64,000 nucleotides of DNA from Hormiphora californensis (GCA_020137815.1 CM035359.1:1376775-1440774); one strand, 5' to 3'; positions 11,201 to 23,195 are shown, counted from the first letter of the stretch. Numbers and translations are program-made. Notes: generated by a model not told the origin, from the sequence alone.

Positions 11201-11916
11201 TTGGTAACGAAGTTACCCCTCCCTTGCCGGCGCGGCGTGCGAAGCACGCCAAACGAAGGCCGCGAAGCGGCCTGAGTAGGGGTAACAAACCCGCTTTGAT
11301 TCACTTCAAAAATTAATAGCTCCTCAACCACTCAATGAAAATGCACCAAATTTTAGTATTCCCCACCAAATTGTCTGAAAATTATAATTATGTACTCATA
11401 TTTAAAAAATTATCCCCGGAACCTTGGTTTTGAAATCAGTTTTAGGTGTTAATGATGAAAAAATTTTTTGAAAAAGTAGGTCAGGTATGCTTAACATCAT
11501 ATCAAAGATCGTGGCAAAGTTTGAAGTTTCTATCTTGAAAGGTCTGGCCATCAAAATTAAAAAGGTCTTGAAGTTGAACCATTTGTACAAAACATGTTGT
11601 AACTCAGCTTCTACTTTGCCAAATTAAACCTGGTTTGAAACAATGAACTGCTAATCTATCCCTCCGAATACGGACGAAGTTTGAAACCGCCAGCTCTATT
11701 GGCCGCTCTGCAATACTTGTTTGTGTCAAAGAAATCAGGAAAGTAACGAGATTTGGTCTCGGTGTGGCCCTGTGCGCGGCTCAAACCCCTTAGCTAGAAG
11801 TATGTAGTGTAGACTACAACTTTTCAGTGCTCAGTATAACGTTTTGGGCGCGCTATAAAAATAAGGCAAGCCCTTCTGATACCTCTAATCAGAGTGTGAG
11901 GTGTCTTCGATACCAA
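11201..11916. mobile_element. 716-bp MITE with 9-bp target duplication (Mutator-like)
   Basis: It is flanked by the 9-bp direct repeat GCCAAGAAC (11192-11200 and 11917-11925). Short inverted ends are TTGGTAACGAAG on the left and CTTCGATACCAA on the right. Nine-base duplications are characteristic of Mutator-like elements, so I infer a MULE-derived non-autonomous element. It separates two halves of the LINE RT, which line up directly across one copy of the duplication. The interior has a GC-rich hairpin near 11230-11275 and no coding sequence. Confidence 0.7.
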
Positions 11917-11925
11917 GCCAAGAAC

Positions 11926-13210
11926 TCCATTGATCTTCAAACGAACACTTCTTTGTGAAAGCATGTTGTCGATAAGGTTCAACAGCATTCCATTGATTCC
12001 AAGTTTATGGAGCTTCACAATCAAACATTCATGGGGAACTGAGTCAAAAGCTTTTTGGAAATCTATACACAACAGAAAGGCTGTCAGCTTTCTTCTGCGT
12101 GTTTCATGAACGGTCGATAGCAGCTTGAAGAGATAGCGAGTGGTGTTTCGTGCCGGTAGGAAGCCCTCTTGTTCCTCATCTGGTATTAATTCCATGGCGC
12201 AAAGATCTTTAATTCTTTTGTCCATAACCCTTTCAAGCATCTTTCCGATGTACGAAGATATTGTGATGGGTCGGAAGGAACCTGGTTTTACATAGGACGA
12301 CTTTCCAGGTTTCTGGATGAATGTAACGTAGGAAGAGTTCCACAGCCATCGACCCAGCTTTAGGCATCTCGAAAACATATCGGCTAAGTACTGCACAGTT
12401 CTGTGGCGAAGGTGTTTCAGCATGGTTGGGTGGATACCATCTCCGTCCCAGGCTTTACCACTCGCTTTCATAGAGCTGATGGCTGCTGATACTTCGTCGG
12501 CGGCTACTGGGCGATTGAGTTGATCCTCCGGGTCGTGATGTTCGTCATCCTCTATCTCGTTCTTCAAACGAGCATAATCCTCAGTTATTCCGTCGAGGTG
12601 AACATCGTCAAAATCCTCACATTGTAGGTGTTTACCAGTAAAATAGGCATCAAAGAGGATGAGATCTTTTTCAGAGTCAAGGTGCAGAAGATCTCCGTTT
12701 TGGTTTTCTAAACATCCAATAGTATTCTCCTCTTTGGCAAGGAACATTCTGCGATATTGCTCCCAGAATTCACTGCATTCTTGGACATTGAGACCGTTTA
12801 GTCGCTGGTGAATCCACTCGTTTTTCTTCTTAATCAGCGCCTCCTTGAAAATATCTTTGGCTTGCTCCACTGCTTCTTTGTTGATATTAGTTCTTCTATA
12901 GCGCAGCCTTTTCTGAGCATCTCTGAGTTTTACAGACAACTCTGACAATTCAGGAGTCCAAAATGGCCGGGAATGTTTGCAAATGGTCTTTGTTGGGATG
13001 TGGCTCTCGTTGGAAGATTTTAAACAGTCTAAAAAGTTGTGAAGCATACTGTCAGGAGATTCAGTAACAGATGGAGGATGTTCACAAAGTACACTCTCAA
13101 CTTCAAGGGACCAGAGCTTCCAGTCAGTTCTGTCGAGATCAGGTACCTCTCTTTTTGAGGCTCTTGAGTTCTGGAAATTCATTTCTGTAAAAACTGGGGC
13201 GTGTGTGTGT
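11926..13210 (-). pseudogene. LINE ORF2, endonuclease-RT linker and N-terminal reverse transcriptase
   Basis: This frame supplies the region between endonuclease and RT, then RT motifs: WNSSYVTFIQKPGK, SFRPITISSYIGKMLERV, then FLLCIDFQKAFDSVPHE with the first catalytic aspartate, and LIDNMLSQRSVRLKINGV. The open frame extends to 11824, but everything left of 11917 belongs to the inserted element. At its N-terminus HAPVFTEMNFQ continues the endonuclease sequence that ends at about 15216, so the RNase-H LINE between them is an insertion. Confidence 0.85.
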
Positions 13211-15215
13211 GTGTGTGTGTTTTGCACCGCCCGTCATTCCACCCACTTTACTGCCCCACAATGGTCGGCAGACAACCTATATTAATATCACTCTTCGCCA
13301 CCGTCCCCCACACGTAGGGATAATGTTGATGTTGTTCCGGTTTGGGTCCTGGTATTTTGTTGAGCAAGCTCAACATTTCCCTCGAACCTTCGCCGGCATC
13401 ACAAGAAGAGCCTTTGATACAGTGAATCTAATATTAGACTGACATACCTATATTGTCAGGACAATGGATGGAATTTACCTGTCTCACAGACTGGTCTTTG
13501 GTTACTACTGCTCCAGGGAGCTGTAGAGGTAGGTGGGTTGCCGGATATGACAATACCGTGGGTTCACCATCTAATCGGTGACGGCTGAAATATCTTATCA
13601 CACCTCAGGTCTTTGGTCAAAACCGCTAGCAGTACTTATCAGCATGCAACCTGGGGGTCCGGACAGCTAATTTCTTAGCAAGCACAGATAAGCATGAAAA
13701 ACGCTTATGTAAACTTCTGGTGAGCATTTGGCAAATTATCAGCTCCCAGGGGTTGCACTATTGCGGGGTAATTACTTGCCATACGGCGGAGGTGGCCCTT
13801 TGTTATGGCCCAGAACTGCCCTACCTTAATATTGGGACCCTTATGATGTGGTTTTGTGGAATTCCCCGGCCGTAGCGATTCTTGCCCTGTGGTTCGCTAC
13901 TTCTTTCAGATCGGGATGGTTGGGGATGGTTTATTCGAATAGGTTACTTCTGTATACTAATTTGGAGAATTTGTGCAGATCCAGTGTGTTGCTGGGAGTG
14001 AGAATGTTGTTGATGATATCTTGGTAGTCGAGTTTGTATCGTAGCTCATCTAGGTCTGGGCAGTGGAGGAGCTTGTGTTCCGCATTCTCTTTGACTTTGC
14101 ATAAGTCACAGAGGTTGGATATGGATTTGTCTTTGTTTGAGATGGCGCTGTTTAGGTTGTTTTGTCCGGAGATTGCCAGGGTTAGACTTCTGAGGTATGG
14201 TTTTTGAGAGAAGTTTAGTTTGGGGTGGTCTCTGATGAGTTTGTAGAGCAGCGTGGTTGTCCAGTTGGAGTAATTGGCCTTCTCGATTTGTTTTATGAAT
14301 TTCTTTGTGCAGTCTTCTTTCATTAGCGATATGAGTTGGGTTTTGGTTAGGCCGAAGGGGTTTGCGGTGTTAAGACTGTCTTTGGTTGCTCTTTTGGCGA
14401 TTAGGTCCGCGGCCTCGTTACCGGGGATGTTGGAGTGGGCTTTAACCTTCTGAATTGTTACATTGTTGTAGATTTGTAGTTTATGGAGGTTGTTGATTGT
14501 GGAAATTAACTGGTTCGAGTTTGTCTGTCCCTTCACAAGATTAGTTAGGGTGGTTTTGGAATCTGTATGTATGGTAATGTTCATGTACTTGGTGTCATAA
14601 CTCAGTAAATTGATGGCTACCATATTTATTGCTTGAAGTTCAGCTTGGTTGATTGTGTTGATTGGGGAAAGAGTTTGGATTATAATTTTGTACGAGGAAT
14701 CGTACAATATTATGGCTCCGGCACCCGTGACTGGGCCCGGCTTTGTGTCCATTTTTGAACCGTCAGTATATATTTCGATATTTCCGTTTGTGACTATATT
14801 TTGGTTTTCGGAGAAATGGATAAGTTGGGTGGAAGTAATGTCCAGTTCTGAACCCGGGTTTAGGTGGCGCAAGTAGTTTTCTATGTCTTTGGAGTGGGTG
14901 AGTCTGGCTCTTGTACCGTGGTTTGGGTCTGACCACCAGTTGTTGTTGCTAATGAGGTGGATGTAGTTGTTAATTCTTTCTTTGTTTAAGAGAAAGACAA
15001 GAGGCTCTACACCGGCGAGCTTAGTCAGTGTTGCTGACTGAGTATGTTTATGGCCGCCTGTGATCTTACGGTTGACGGCGTTTTGGACCGTTTGCATCTT
15101 TTGGAGTGCGGTTTGGTTATTCAGGATCGTGTGACCCCAGATACCGCCTGCGTATAATAGATTTGGCATAATTATCTGGTTGTGGACGTGTCTGGCTTGG
15201 TCCAGGGTGCGTGAC
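13211..15215 (-). mobile_element. 5'-truncated RNase-H LINE fragment (I-like) inserted in the older LINE
   Basis: The frame 13931-15169 encodes the tail of an RT (LLYAGGIWG), then a complete RNase H domain. Its acidic residues sit in IEIYTDGSKMD, NQAELQAINM and ITIHTDSKTTL, and the KAHSNIPGNEAADLIAKRA block follows. A Cys/His finger (CDLCKVKENAEHKLLHC) ends the frame. RNase H after RT is typical of I/R1/Tad-like LINEs. About 700 bp of non-coding 3' sequence follows, ending at a (CA)n tract near 13202-13222. The outer limits are inferred from where the older LINE's endonuclease frame stops and resumes. Confidence 0.8.
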
Positions 15216-15731
15216 CCCGCGATGGGAACCCTGTAAAAAGGGTGTAGGCCGCCTCTTCGTCAACCCAAGGGTGCTGCTGGATGCCAGCATTCCCGAACAT
15301 AAGTCCTATGTCAATCACACTTCCCCCGTTGTTACAAAGAAATGTATTTCTACCGGGCGAAAGGGCTACACACTTTTCCGTGTCACAAAATTCCAGCAGC
15401 TGTTTTCCCTCCTTATTAGTTTGCCTGTCACCTAGGGGAATGCATCGTGCATTTAGATCTCCAAGAACAAGTAAAGAACGGATGCCAGAGGATTTACAGA
15501 GCGCCCAAGCATTTCTGATAACATCGAGGAGTGGAGATAAACTGTTGCTGGGGGAACGGTAGACAGATCCTACCATCAATGGCTTGTTGTCGATCTGGAT
15601 GGTTGCGAAGACAGCACCAACTAGGGCGGATTCAAGTTTGTGGATGCGCTGTGGCTTTAAATCAGGGTTTATGGAGAGTGATACTCCCCGGCCCCGTTCG
15701 AATTTTGGTCCTATCTATAGTATTAAACTGG
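15216..15731 (-). pseudogene. LINE ORF2, C-terminal half of endonuclease
   Basis: Endonuclease/exonuclease/phosphatase signatures are visible: VGSVYRSPSNSLSP, LLVLGDLNARCIPLGD and SVIDIGLMF. The final substrate-contact block should read SDH-like and here reads SRGHAP. The first half of the domain is at 16312-16549, beyond a 570-bp insertion. An in-frame stop lies next to the junction. Confidence 0.75.
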
Positions 15732-15741
15732 CAGCATCCTG

Positions 15742-16311
15742 ATCTAAAATAAGCAGAATTTTCAGCATTTTAGTCCGCCAATGTGCTGAAAATTCCTCTC
15801 AATCACATTCTTGCAGTACTGCAGCAGTGTGAATGAGAGAGAAAGAGAGAGAGAGAGAGGGGGAGAGGGGAGGGAGATGGAGAATATGTGTTGGTTGGCG
15901 CCAGTTGTGCGTAGTGCACCGACAACAGTCTAGAGGGGGAAAGGGGGAGATTAGAGAGATTCATACATTACCATTGCAATTGAATTGGCTCTCTCTCTCT
16001 CTCTCTCTTTTTCAGCGCGACCAGTTCAACCAATCTGCTGAAAATCGTGCTGAAAACTGACCATTTCAACCAATCTGCTGAAAATCGTGCTGAAAACTGT
16101 TGTCGGTGCATTACGCAAAACTGGAACATTCCCCAGCATATTCTGTCTCTCTGTCACACACAACCAGCACATAATATCCCCAGATATCTCTCTCTCACTC
16201 TTCAGTCTTTCACATTCACTGCACCACCTATATTTTCAGCAGAATTTTCAGCACATAATATGTAGATGAAATTTTTGAATTGTAAAAATCAGCATTCTCG
16301 TTAAAAAAAAT
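15742..16311. mobile_element. 570-bp insertion with 10-bp direct repeats in LINE endonuclease
   Basis: The sequence CAGCATCCTG occurs at 15732-15741 and again at 16312-16321, and the endonuclease frame breaks exactly there. This is what a 9-10 bp target duplication would look like. The ends show only weak inverted similarity. Inside are (GA)n and (CT)n tracts, a 40-bp direct repeat containing CAACCAATCTGCTGAAAATC (about 16026-16105) and an inverted pair around GTGCACCGACAACAG. Confidence 0.6.
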
Positions 16312-16549
16312 CAGCATCCTGGGAGACATTTCTTTCCAATTGGTTGGCAAATTTTGAATTTTCGAACGGGGCTCCCCGGTCGGCAGAAACTCCAAAGGTC
16401 TTCATATTAGTGAATGTGTTAACAGCAGGTGAGGTTCCCACCTCCTGCAAGGCGAGTATGCTAATACGTCTTGTATAACATAAACGATCTACTGCAATTG
16501 CAGATTGAGGACTAAGACCGCTCACGTTTAATTGACACAAACTAACCAT
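16312..16549 (-). pseudogene. LINE ORF2, N-terminal part of endonuclease
   Basis: It starts with SLCQLNVSGLSPQSA, the usual beginning of LINE endonucleases (an N-x-x-G-L block), followed by ISILALQEVG, which contains the catalytic Glu. The frame is cut by the insertion at 15742-16311. Confidence 0.75.
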
Positions 16550-16559
16550 AGTGCATTTT

Positions 16560-17977
16560 TGAGAGAATAGGGCAGTTCATTGATGTGGCGGAATGGTTGC
16601 GGTCCCTACTGTTAACACAGTTTGAGCACTTTAGACGAGATGAATCCCCAGTTGATATAACAGGACAATCCACAGGTTTGTGATCCTCAGAGCAATGAGG
16701 ACAACAACGTTTCTGTCTACACCAGCAGGCTGGGTGACCAAACTGGAAGCAGTTATAGCACTGGTTGCTTTTCGGAGATCTCGTATCTTAACGTATTGCC
16801 TTATCCGACATGATTGGTAATCTAATCGGAGTCCAGAACTTATAGCAGCATCTCGTCCTTGTTCAGTTTCAAAGATTATCATTACTGAAGATGTAGGTGT
16901 GCGACTTCTACCGAGCATTCTCCGTACATGGGTGGGCTTGACACCCAGTTTGACCTCCAGACTTTCTGAGATTTCAGCTTCCAAAACTGAAGGGTCCACA
17001 TTCTCAGCTACGCACTTGTGACCTCCCTCAGACAGAATGGATGCACGTGTTGATTTATCAACACTAGCAAAGAAGTTAGGCTTCCAATCACGAACGACAG
17101 TTTCTGCATCTTCACTTGAAGTCATCTCCAATAGAAGATAACCCCGCCTTGTCGGCTTGACCTGGGAGATTACAATGTTAGGGTAGTATTTGTGAAATTC
17201 TTTCGAAGTTAAATATCCCTGCTTAATGAACTTTTCATAATCTGTGACTCCTCTTACTATAACTGTTCTCTTAGCATCACACAAATTAGATCGGTTTGCA
17301 CCATGAGAAGAGTTCTTAAAACTGTTATTTGTGCCCTTAAAAACTTCTCTCTGAACATTTACAACTCTCTGTGAATCACCACACTCATCAACACTTGGTT
17401 TGGCCCTGACAATGGCTTGTGAACCGAGAGCTGTTGCGTAGCTCTGGTTAATGGATTTACTCATCTCCTCCAAGAAAGACGATACTTTAGTGTCTATCGC
17501 ATGTTCAAAATTGTCTAAGCGGTCTTCTAGTACCCTCTGAGTAAGTACAGACGGTTCGTTGCTCGTACTCTTAATAGTACAGTTCAGTTCATCGTCCCTA
17601 CAGCTGGGACAAAACCATGCTAAACCCTCGTATTCGTTTATCAGCAAACAGGTTTTATCATCATCTAGAACGGCAGAACAGTCACTATTTCGGCATGTTA
17701 CAGTATACTCTCCATTGATGGTTGACGGGGCATTAGATGCCTGCTCATGTAGATCGTCCAAAAGTTCAAGCGTGAGACAGTACGCACTCCTCAATAACTG
17801 TAGTATATCAGTACGGCTGGGCTTGGAAGAAGGGGGATTTGGTGATCCCTTGGTGACATAAGTCATTAACCCTTTCTGTTCAACTGCGGCTTTCAACGCA
17901 AGAAATCCATCGTGGGTGTCTCGAACAGTTTTCATATCGGGGTTATCCTCCCCGTTCTTCTTTTTCGTTTTAGTCAT
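16560..17977 (-). pseudogene. LINE ORF1 (Gag-like) with PHD-like finger and CCHC zinc knuckles
   Basis: The frame from 17977 to 16631 has an N-terminal Cys-rich finger (CRNSDCSAVLDD, then WFCPSCRDDELNC), a Gln/Ser-rich middle and an RRM-like region. Near 16770 the frame shifts. The following frame encodes two zinc knuckles, CYNCFQFGHPACWC and CCPHCSEDHKPVDC. ORF1 proteins of this kind bind element RNA and act as chaperones. The frameshift separating the knuckles makes this copy defective. Confidence 0.75.
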
Positions 17978-18059
17978 GTTTCTGCCCTTAGGGGCGGCTA
18001 GTGGGTCGCCATCCTCAAATTAATTTGTTTAAAGTAGTGTTGAAAAGTTTGAAACCTGT

Positions 18060-18960
18060 TGTAGTCTATACAGTTAACAAGATAAACAAGGATGAAGGAC
18101 CGGGACTAGGTCCGGGCCAAGGACGGGATAATCCGGACAGCGAACAACAGTGAAATTAATTAACGGTAACGATTCCTGATCATTGATCAAAGTCCCGGCC
18201 GGTTCTTGAGGGCGAGCATAAGTCATTACAAGGCAGGTCAAATAATAAATATGGGTGATGGGTGGTGCCATAGCCCTGTGCCGGGCTTGAGACCCACAGG
18301 GCTGATATATGAAGGCTCAGCTTCATCTTTCCCTCCCCCCAGTCGGCCACCCACTTTGTGGCGCCAAATTTTGACGTATTTGGCCATAACACAACCATTT
18401 CTTGGCCAAATTGCTTCATCTTGGAAAGATGGCATCCAGCTCTTTCCACAAAGCACAAGTTTTAGCCATTTTGTCGAAGAAATGGCGGAGCTATGGCGCG
18501 AAACGCCTTAGAACGCGCATTTTGCGGCAGTGCGGCACAACTCCGCCATTTTTGCACCGACCTTCATTTTCTTGAGCTGTATGGAAAGAGCTTGATTCCC
18601 TCTTTCCAACGAGCCCAAGATGAAGCAATTTGGCCAATTAATGGCTGAGTAACTTGGTGTCTGCATAAAAATCACAACCGGAAACGGATGAGCATACTCG
18701 GAAATGTTCAGGTCGAGCACATGAAGGTCGAGCACAAGGTCGAGCACAAGGTCCGGTCAATGTCAGCACTTTTTTTCGCGCTGCGGCTCAACGGCGGTTC
18801 AACGACGCGCAGTGGTCAGACCTTGTGCTCGACCTCGTGCTCGACCTTTCATACGACGTGCGCGCCGTGAAATCTCGCGCGAAATTCCCACAGAGTTGAT
18901 CTCCGCGTCAGCCGTTTCTCCCATCAAGTCACAGACAAACAGACAAACATTCGCGCCCTG
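18060..18960. repeat. Imperfect palindromes and AGGTCGAGCACA repeats
   Basis: An imperfect foldback spans about 18375-18640; TTGGCCAAATTGCTTCATCTT faces its inverse. Next to it, AGGTCGAGCACA is repeated three times at 18709-18755 and appears inverted at 18818-18850. The same motif recurs at 23283-23340. No coding sequence is supported. Confidence 0.65.
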
Positions 18961-19710
18961 GCGTCAATTTAAAGTCCAATTTTTTATTTAAGCGACAGGC
19001 CGCCGCGCACTCAATTGGTAATTTGGTCATATCTCCGGTTCCTGATAAGATAAAGACTTCATCCTGGTTGCGTTGGAAAGATAAAATTTTTATCTTTCCA
19101 ATGGCACCAAGAAAAAGTCGCTAGCTCATCAGGAACCGGAAATCGATTTCAAGCGCTGCATTTTGATGCGCGGCGGCCTGTCGCTTAAAGTTGAATTTTA
19201 AATTTAAGCGACAGGCCGCCGCGCACAAAAAACTAGTTAATTGGTCATATCTCCGGTTCCTGATAAGATAAAGTCTTGCTCTTGGTTGCGTTGGAAAGGT
19301 AAAAATTTTATCTTTCCAATGGCGCCAAGAAAAAGTCACTAGCTTATCAGGAACAGCGGTAAACCGGAAATTGCGTTCAAGCGCTGCATTTTGATGCGCG
19401 GCGGCCTGTCGCTTAAAGTCGAATTTTTTATTTAAGCGACAGGCCGCCGCGCATTCAAAGAAGTCGCGCGGCGTTGTATTTGCGCGTGACAATTCGAGAA
19501 ACCTTTTCGCTCATATCTCCAGTTCCTGATAAGATAAAGAATTGATCTTAGTTGCGTTGGAAAGGTCTTGAAATTACCTTTCCAACGCTTCCGGGTTCAA
19601 GTCTTAAGATTACCAGGAACTTGATCTCGATTATCACGCGCAAATACAACGCCGCGCGACCTCTTTGAATGCGCGGCGGCCTGTCGCTTAAATAAAAAAT
19701 TCGACTTTAA
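18960..19710. repeat. Clustered palindromic repeat with AAGCGACAGGCCGCCGCGCA arms
   Basis: The 20-bp motif AAGCGACAGGCCGCCGCGCA occurs in alternating orientation at about 18990, 19163, 19205, 19395, 19433 and 19672, making back-to-back palindromic units of about 200-290 bp. The last unit (about 19417-19710) is a long foldback with TTAA just outside AGTCGAA ends. Each unit also carries smaller hairpins (CGGTTCCTGATAAGATAAAG and GCGTTGGAAAG). It looks like a nested or tandemly amplified MITE. Confidence 0.75.
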
Positions 19711-20893
19711 CAGGGCAGACGGCAGCTTGCTGATGAACAAAAACATGACATGACCAAACAATGTTTGAAACATTGAACCAGTAGCATCTTCCTTTTTTCG
19801 CCAGTGTAGGGAGTCAAATTATAAACATCTTTTAGTTTTATAAATAAGGTAACAAAATTAAAAATATGATAATGAATAGCATGGTAATCAGGCAATTGAT
19901 AATTATAAATATAACACACAGATCCGCATTTTTCACATAAATTATGGGAACTATCAGTATCAGTTTCTCAGCTATTGAGAGAAAATTGTTGATTAGCTGC
20001 ATAATTAACGAGGAAGCTGTGTTTTCTCCTTCCGGCCGGATCTGGACCACTGACCAGCTTTATGAAATGAGTACTAGAGTATTAGACGGGTTTTAATTTT
20101 GATATCATATTGTAGAACGTAGCGTTGTTCTACAATAAAACCCTATTCAGTTCGTATCCCGACCAAAAGGAGAAAACACAACTTTCACAGTTACTTTACA
20201 CCCATGAAATCTACATGTCCTCTCACCTCGACAGCTCATCACCGCCACAATCACAGCCCGTATGTCGTATGACTCTTCTTATAAGCTTCGAGTATTTTAG
20301 AATATAGAGTCCATGGCCTTTTTATGGTCTTTGTAGAGTAAAATCTTTATTAATACCAGATCCAATGTCATCGTAAGTCAGAGCAGCCACGTCATTACGC
20401 CAATAATTGATAAGCCGGCTTCATTAGACACTAGCGTTCCCCTTGCACTGCACTGCACTTGCACTTGTAGTCCTCTATATATATATTTTGTAGTCCTCCA
20501 CATATAGTTTTGCACTAGCAGCTCCTTCAGTTACTGAAATGGAAAAAACAATTTACAATTTAAGTTTACAATAACAGTAACACAGTTATAGTGGATAGTC
20601 CTAACACAAAACTATGGTACAACCACACCCGTACACTTGCTCCCTTTTCAAAGAAATATCCCCAATAACAAATGAAAATTTCATTTGTTATAGGGGATAT
20701 TGATATTTTTATTTATAAATCCGAATAAGCTAAATAACTCGGACAGTAACAACATTACTATCTTTTCAGTGACAATTAATGTATTGACACAGTTATAAAC
20801 ACACACACATACACACGTCACAGTTCTAGTTATGCATGTCACAGCTATGAATGAAGGAAGCCGGTCAGTGGGGAATACTGACGTACGCATTGA
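19711..20893. other. Non-coding stretch
   Basis: I see no gene. It contains AT-rich sequence and a perfect short inverted repeat near 20640-20700 (CCCCAATAACAAATGAAATT faces its inverse). Confidence 0.55.
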
Positions 20894-21234
20894 AGTGAGA
20901 GTGGACAGAAGCAGAATTGGAGAAGCTTGATTGAGGTAGTAGAGCATATAACTTTCCGAGTATTTTCCATTTTTCCCGCTCTCAAAAGATACAATGATAC
21001 ATTCCTCGCTGTGAAATTGCTCTCTATTATACACACGGCGGGGCAGGTTCACTGTTCGGGCATACACGCCCAGTGCCCACAGAACATAGCGAGATAGAGT
21101 TCCAGCCCCCTGGTAACAAATATAATAGAGCGAGGAATGTATCTTTTCAGAGCGGGAAAAGTGAAAATACTCGGAGAGTTCTGCTCTACTACATCAATCA
21201 AGCTTGTCCAATTCTTTTTCTGTCTACTCTGACT
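20894..21234. mobile_element. TTAA-type foldback MITE, copy 1 (AGTGAGAGTGGAC family)
   Basis: A 341-bp element whose arms are inverted over most of their length. The left end is AGTGAGAGTGGACAGAAGCA; the right end is the diverged inverse, ending CTACTCTGACT. Target copies are TTGA on the left and TTAA on the right, consistent with a mutated TTAA duplication. The copy at 49017 shares the same termini. Confidence 0.75.
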
Positions 21235-21399
21235 TTAACGAGACTTACCAATTTCTATCGCACAGGGTTAATAATATCGTGTACTGGTCCTGGGCTTTTT
21301 GTCAGCTTTGTGCTTGTTATGAGGCGATCCCATATATTATCTGGTCATATTCCAAACAAATAGATATCACTGTCTCGACCCTGCATGAGGAGAGAATAT

Positions 21400-21890
21400 A
21401 TCAGTAGTCAGTACAAAGGATGGGAGCAGGTTTAGGGACATCCAACATCTATTTAGTTTTTTATCGGTTGTTGGGACGTGGAGAGGTAGGGCCTAATGAA
21501 GAGATTAGATATCAGTACGGAGGTTGGGAGCAGGTTTTAGGAAATCCTACATTTATCTACTGTCATCATCTTTTTAGATATACCTTACTCTCGATTTTTA
21601 AGAAACGCTTTAGTAAGAAACTTTTTTATAAGAAACTTTTCAAATGTAAATCACACAATTCAGAGACACCACAACAAAATAGAACACCCCCAACTTGTTT
21701 AGTTTCTTGATATAGAAGAAATTCTTTTTGTTTTTGGATTGCTTACACTTGAAGTTTCCTAGAAAAAAGTTTCTTATTGAAAAGTTTCTTGAAATATGAG
21801 AGCTTAATTAACGAGAGTAAGGTTTTCTCCGCTGATGTGGGGTACTGGGTAGGGCCTAAATTAGATCGCGTAATTTAGAGATTACAAATC
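21400..21890. repeat. Direct and inverted repeats
   Basis: A direct repeat containing GGGAGCAGGTTTAGG occurs near 21424 and 21526. A foldback made of AAGAAACTTTTC-type arms spans about 21598-21795. No gene is supported. Confidence 0.5.
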
Positions 21891-22003
21891 AGTTCATGGT
21901 GACCCACACATGCTCACCCTTCACACAGACACCCCACACAAACATCCACTACTACCACACCCCTCCCCCCTCCGCATCCCCCTCCCTTCCCAAACTCAGA
22001 ATC

Positions 22004-22660
22004 TCCATCTCTCCATCTCTCCATCTCTCCATCTCTCCATCTCTCCATCTCTCCATCTCTCCATCTCTCCATCTCTCCATCTCTCCATCTCTCCATCTCT
22101 CCATCTCTCCATCTCTCCATCTCTCCATCTCTCCATCTCTCCATCTCTCCATCTCTCCATCTCTCCATCTCTCCATCTCTCCATCTCTCCATCTCTCCAT
22201 CTCTCCATCTCTCCATCTCTCCATCTCTCCATCTCTCCATCTCTCCATCTCTCCATCTCTCCATCTCTCCATCTCTCCATCTCTCCATCTCTCCATCTCT
22301 CCATCTCTCCATCTCTCCATCTCTCCATCTCTCCATCTCTCCATCTCTCCATCTCTCCATCTCTCCATCTCTCCATCTCTCCATCTCTCCATCTCTCCAT
22401 CTCTCCATCTCTCCATCTCTCCATCTCTCCATCTCTCCATCTCTCCATCTCTCCATCTCTCCATCTCTCCATCTCTCCATCTCTCCATCCCTTAATCTCT
22501 CAATCTCTCAATCTCTCTATCTCTCTATCTCTCTATCTCTCCATCCCTTAATCTCTCAATCTCTCTATCTCTCTATCTCTCTATCTCTCTATCTCTCTAT
22601 CTCTCTATCTCTCTATCTCTCTATCTCTCTATCTCTCTATCTCTTCATATCCATCTCTCC
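22004..22660. repeat. 8-bp satellite (CATCTCTC)n, about 60 copies, then (TCTATCTC)n
   Basis: An almost perfectly uniform 8-bp array occupies about 22004-22488 and changes into variant units to 22660. All long frames here, for example Ser-Pro-Ser-Leu-His-Leu or Met-Glu-Arg-Trp repeats, are artefacts of the array. Confidence 0.95.
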
Positions 22661-22669
22661 ATCTCCATG

Positions 22670-23195
22670 CAAAACGCACACTCATGACTAGAGATAGATA
22701 AACGTAATTGAAGCAAAGAAAAGAAATGGTAGTTGGGTGGCGCCCTTGTTGGGACAGCTCTGCTTCCCAGCTGTTCGACACAGGGAGGACTCATGAAGAA
22801 AAGAAAGCCAATTAGAAATAGACATAAATGGGTGATTCAAAGATGACGTCCACTGTCCAGGAGTAGGGGAGGGGCCAGGGGGAGGTAACCGGCGGACCTT
22901 ACCTGGAGTTATGAGTAAAGTCAAAGATATAATTTTAGTGAATATCCTCAAGCTCCTCCATCATGATAGTAAACACCTCAAACTGCTTCTGGGATTGTAG
23001 TTTTACTAATTTATCCTGTTTTTTCATTTTTACAAACATCCTAAATGGAAAGGGTGGCTTTCACATCGGTAAGCGGTAAATGTTAGGCCCTAACTTGGTA
23101 TAGGGCGTTCTGGTACATTTAATATGGTAAACCTCAACCCAACCCAATCGACAACCGGCCTAACAGAGGTCAGGGACATACAAAAGATAGAGAGG

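Larger units (their letters stand above)
9443..18030 (-). mobile_element. Degenerate two-ORF LINE interrupted by three later insertions
   Basis: Read on the minus strand, the parts are in order: ORF1 with zinc knuckles (17977 to 16631), an apurinic-type endonuclease (16549 to 15216, interrupted), a reverse transcriptase (13210 to 9734, interrupted) and a short (TAA)n tail at 9443-9458. The RT has the FADD catalytic signature and the GLPQG block. The C-terminal domain ends in a Cys/His cluster and has no RNase H, which suggests a Jockey/CR1-like group; this placement is uncertain. Three insertions interrupt it at 11201-11916, about 13211-15215 and 15742-16311. With frameshifts and stops it is non-functional. 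Its 5' end is not precisely located. Confidence 0.85.

Noticed and set aside
11824-11916. C-terminal 31 codons of the long RT frame
   Set aside because: They lie inside the inserted 9-bp-duplication element and are not RT sequence.
22004-22551. Several 150-210 residue open frames (Ser-Leu-His or Met-Glu-Arg-Trp repeats)
   Set aside because: They are open in many frames of both strands only because the 8-bp satellite lacks stop codons.
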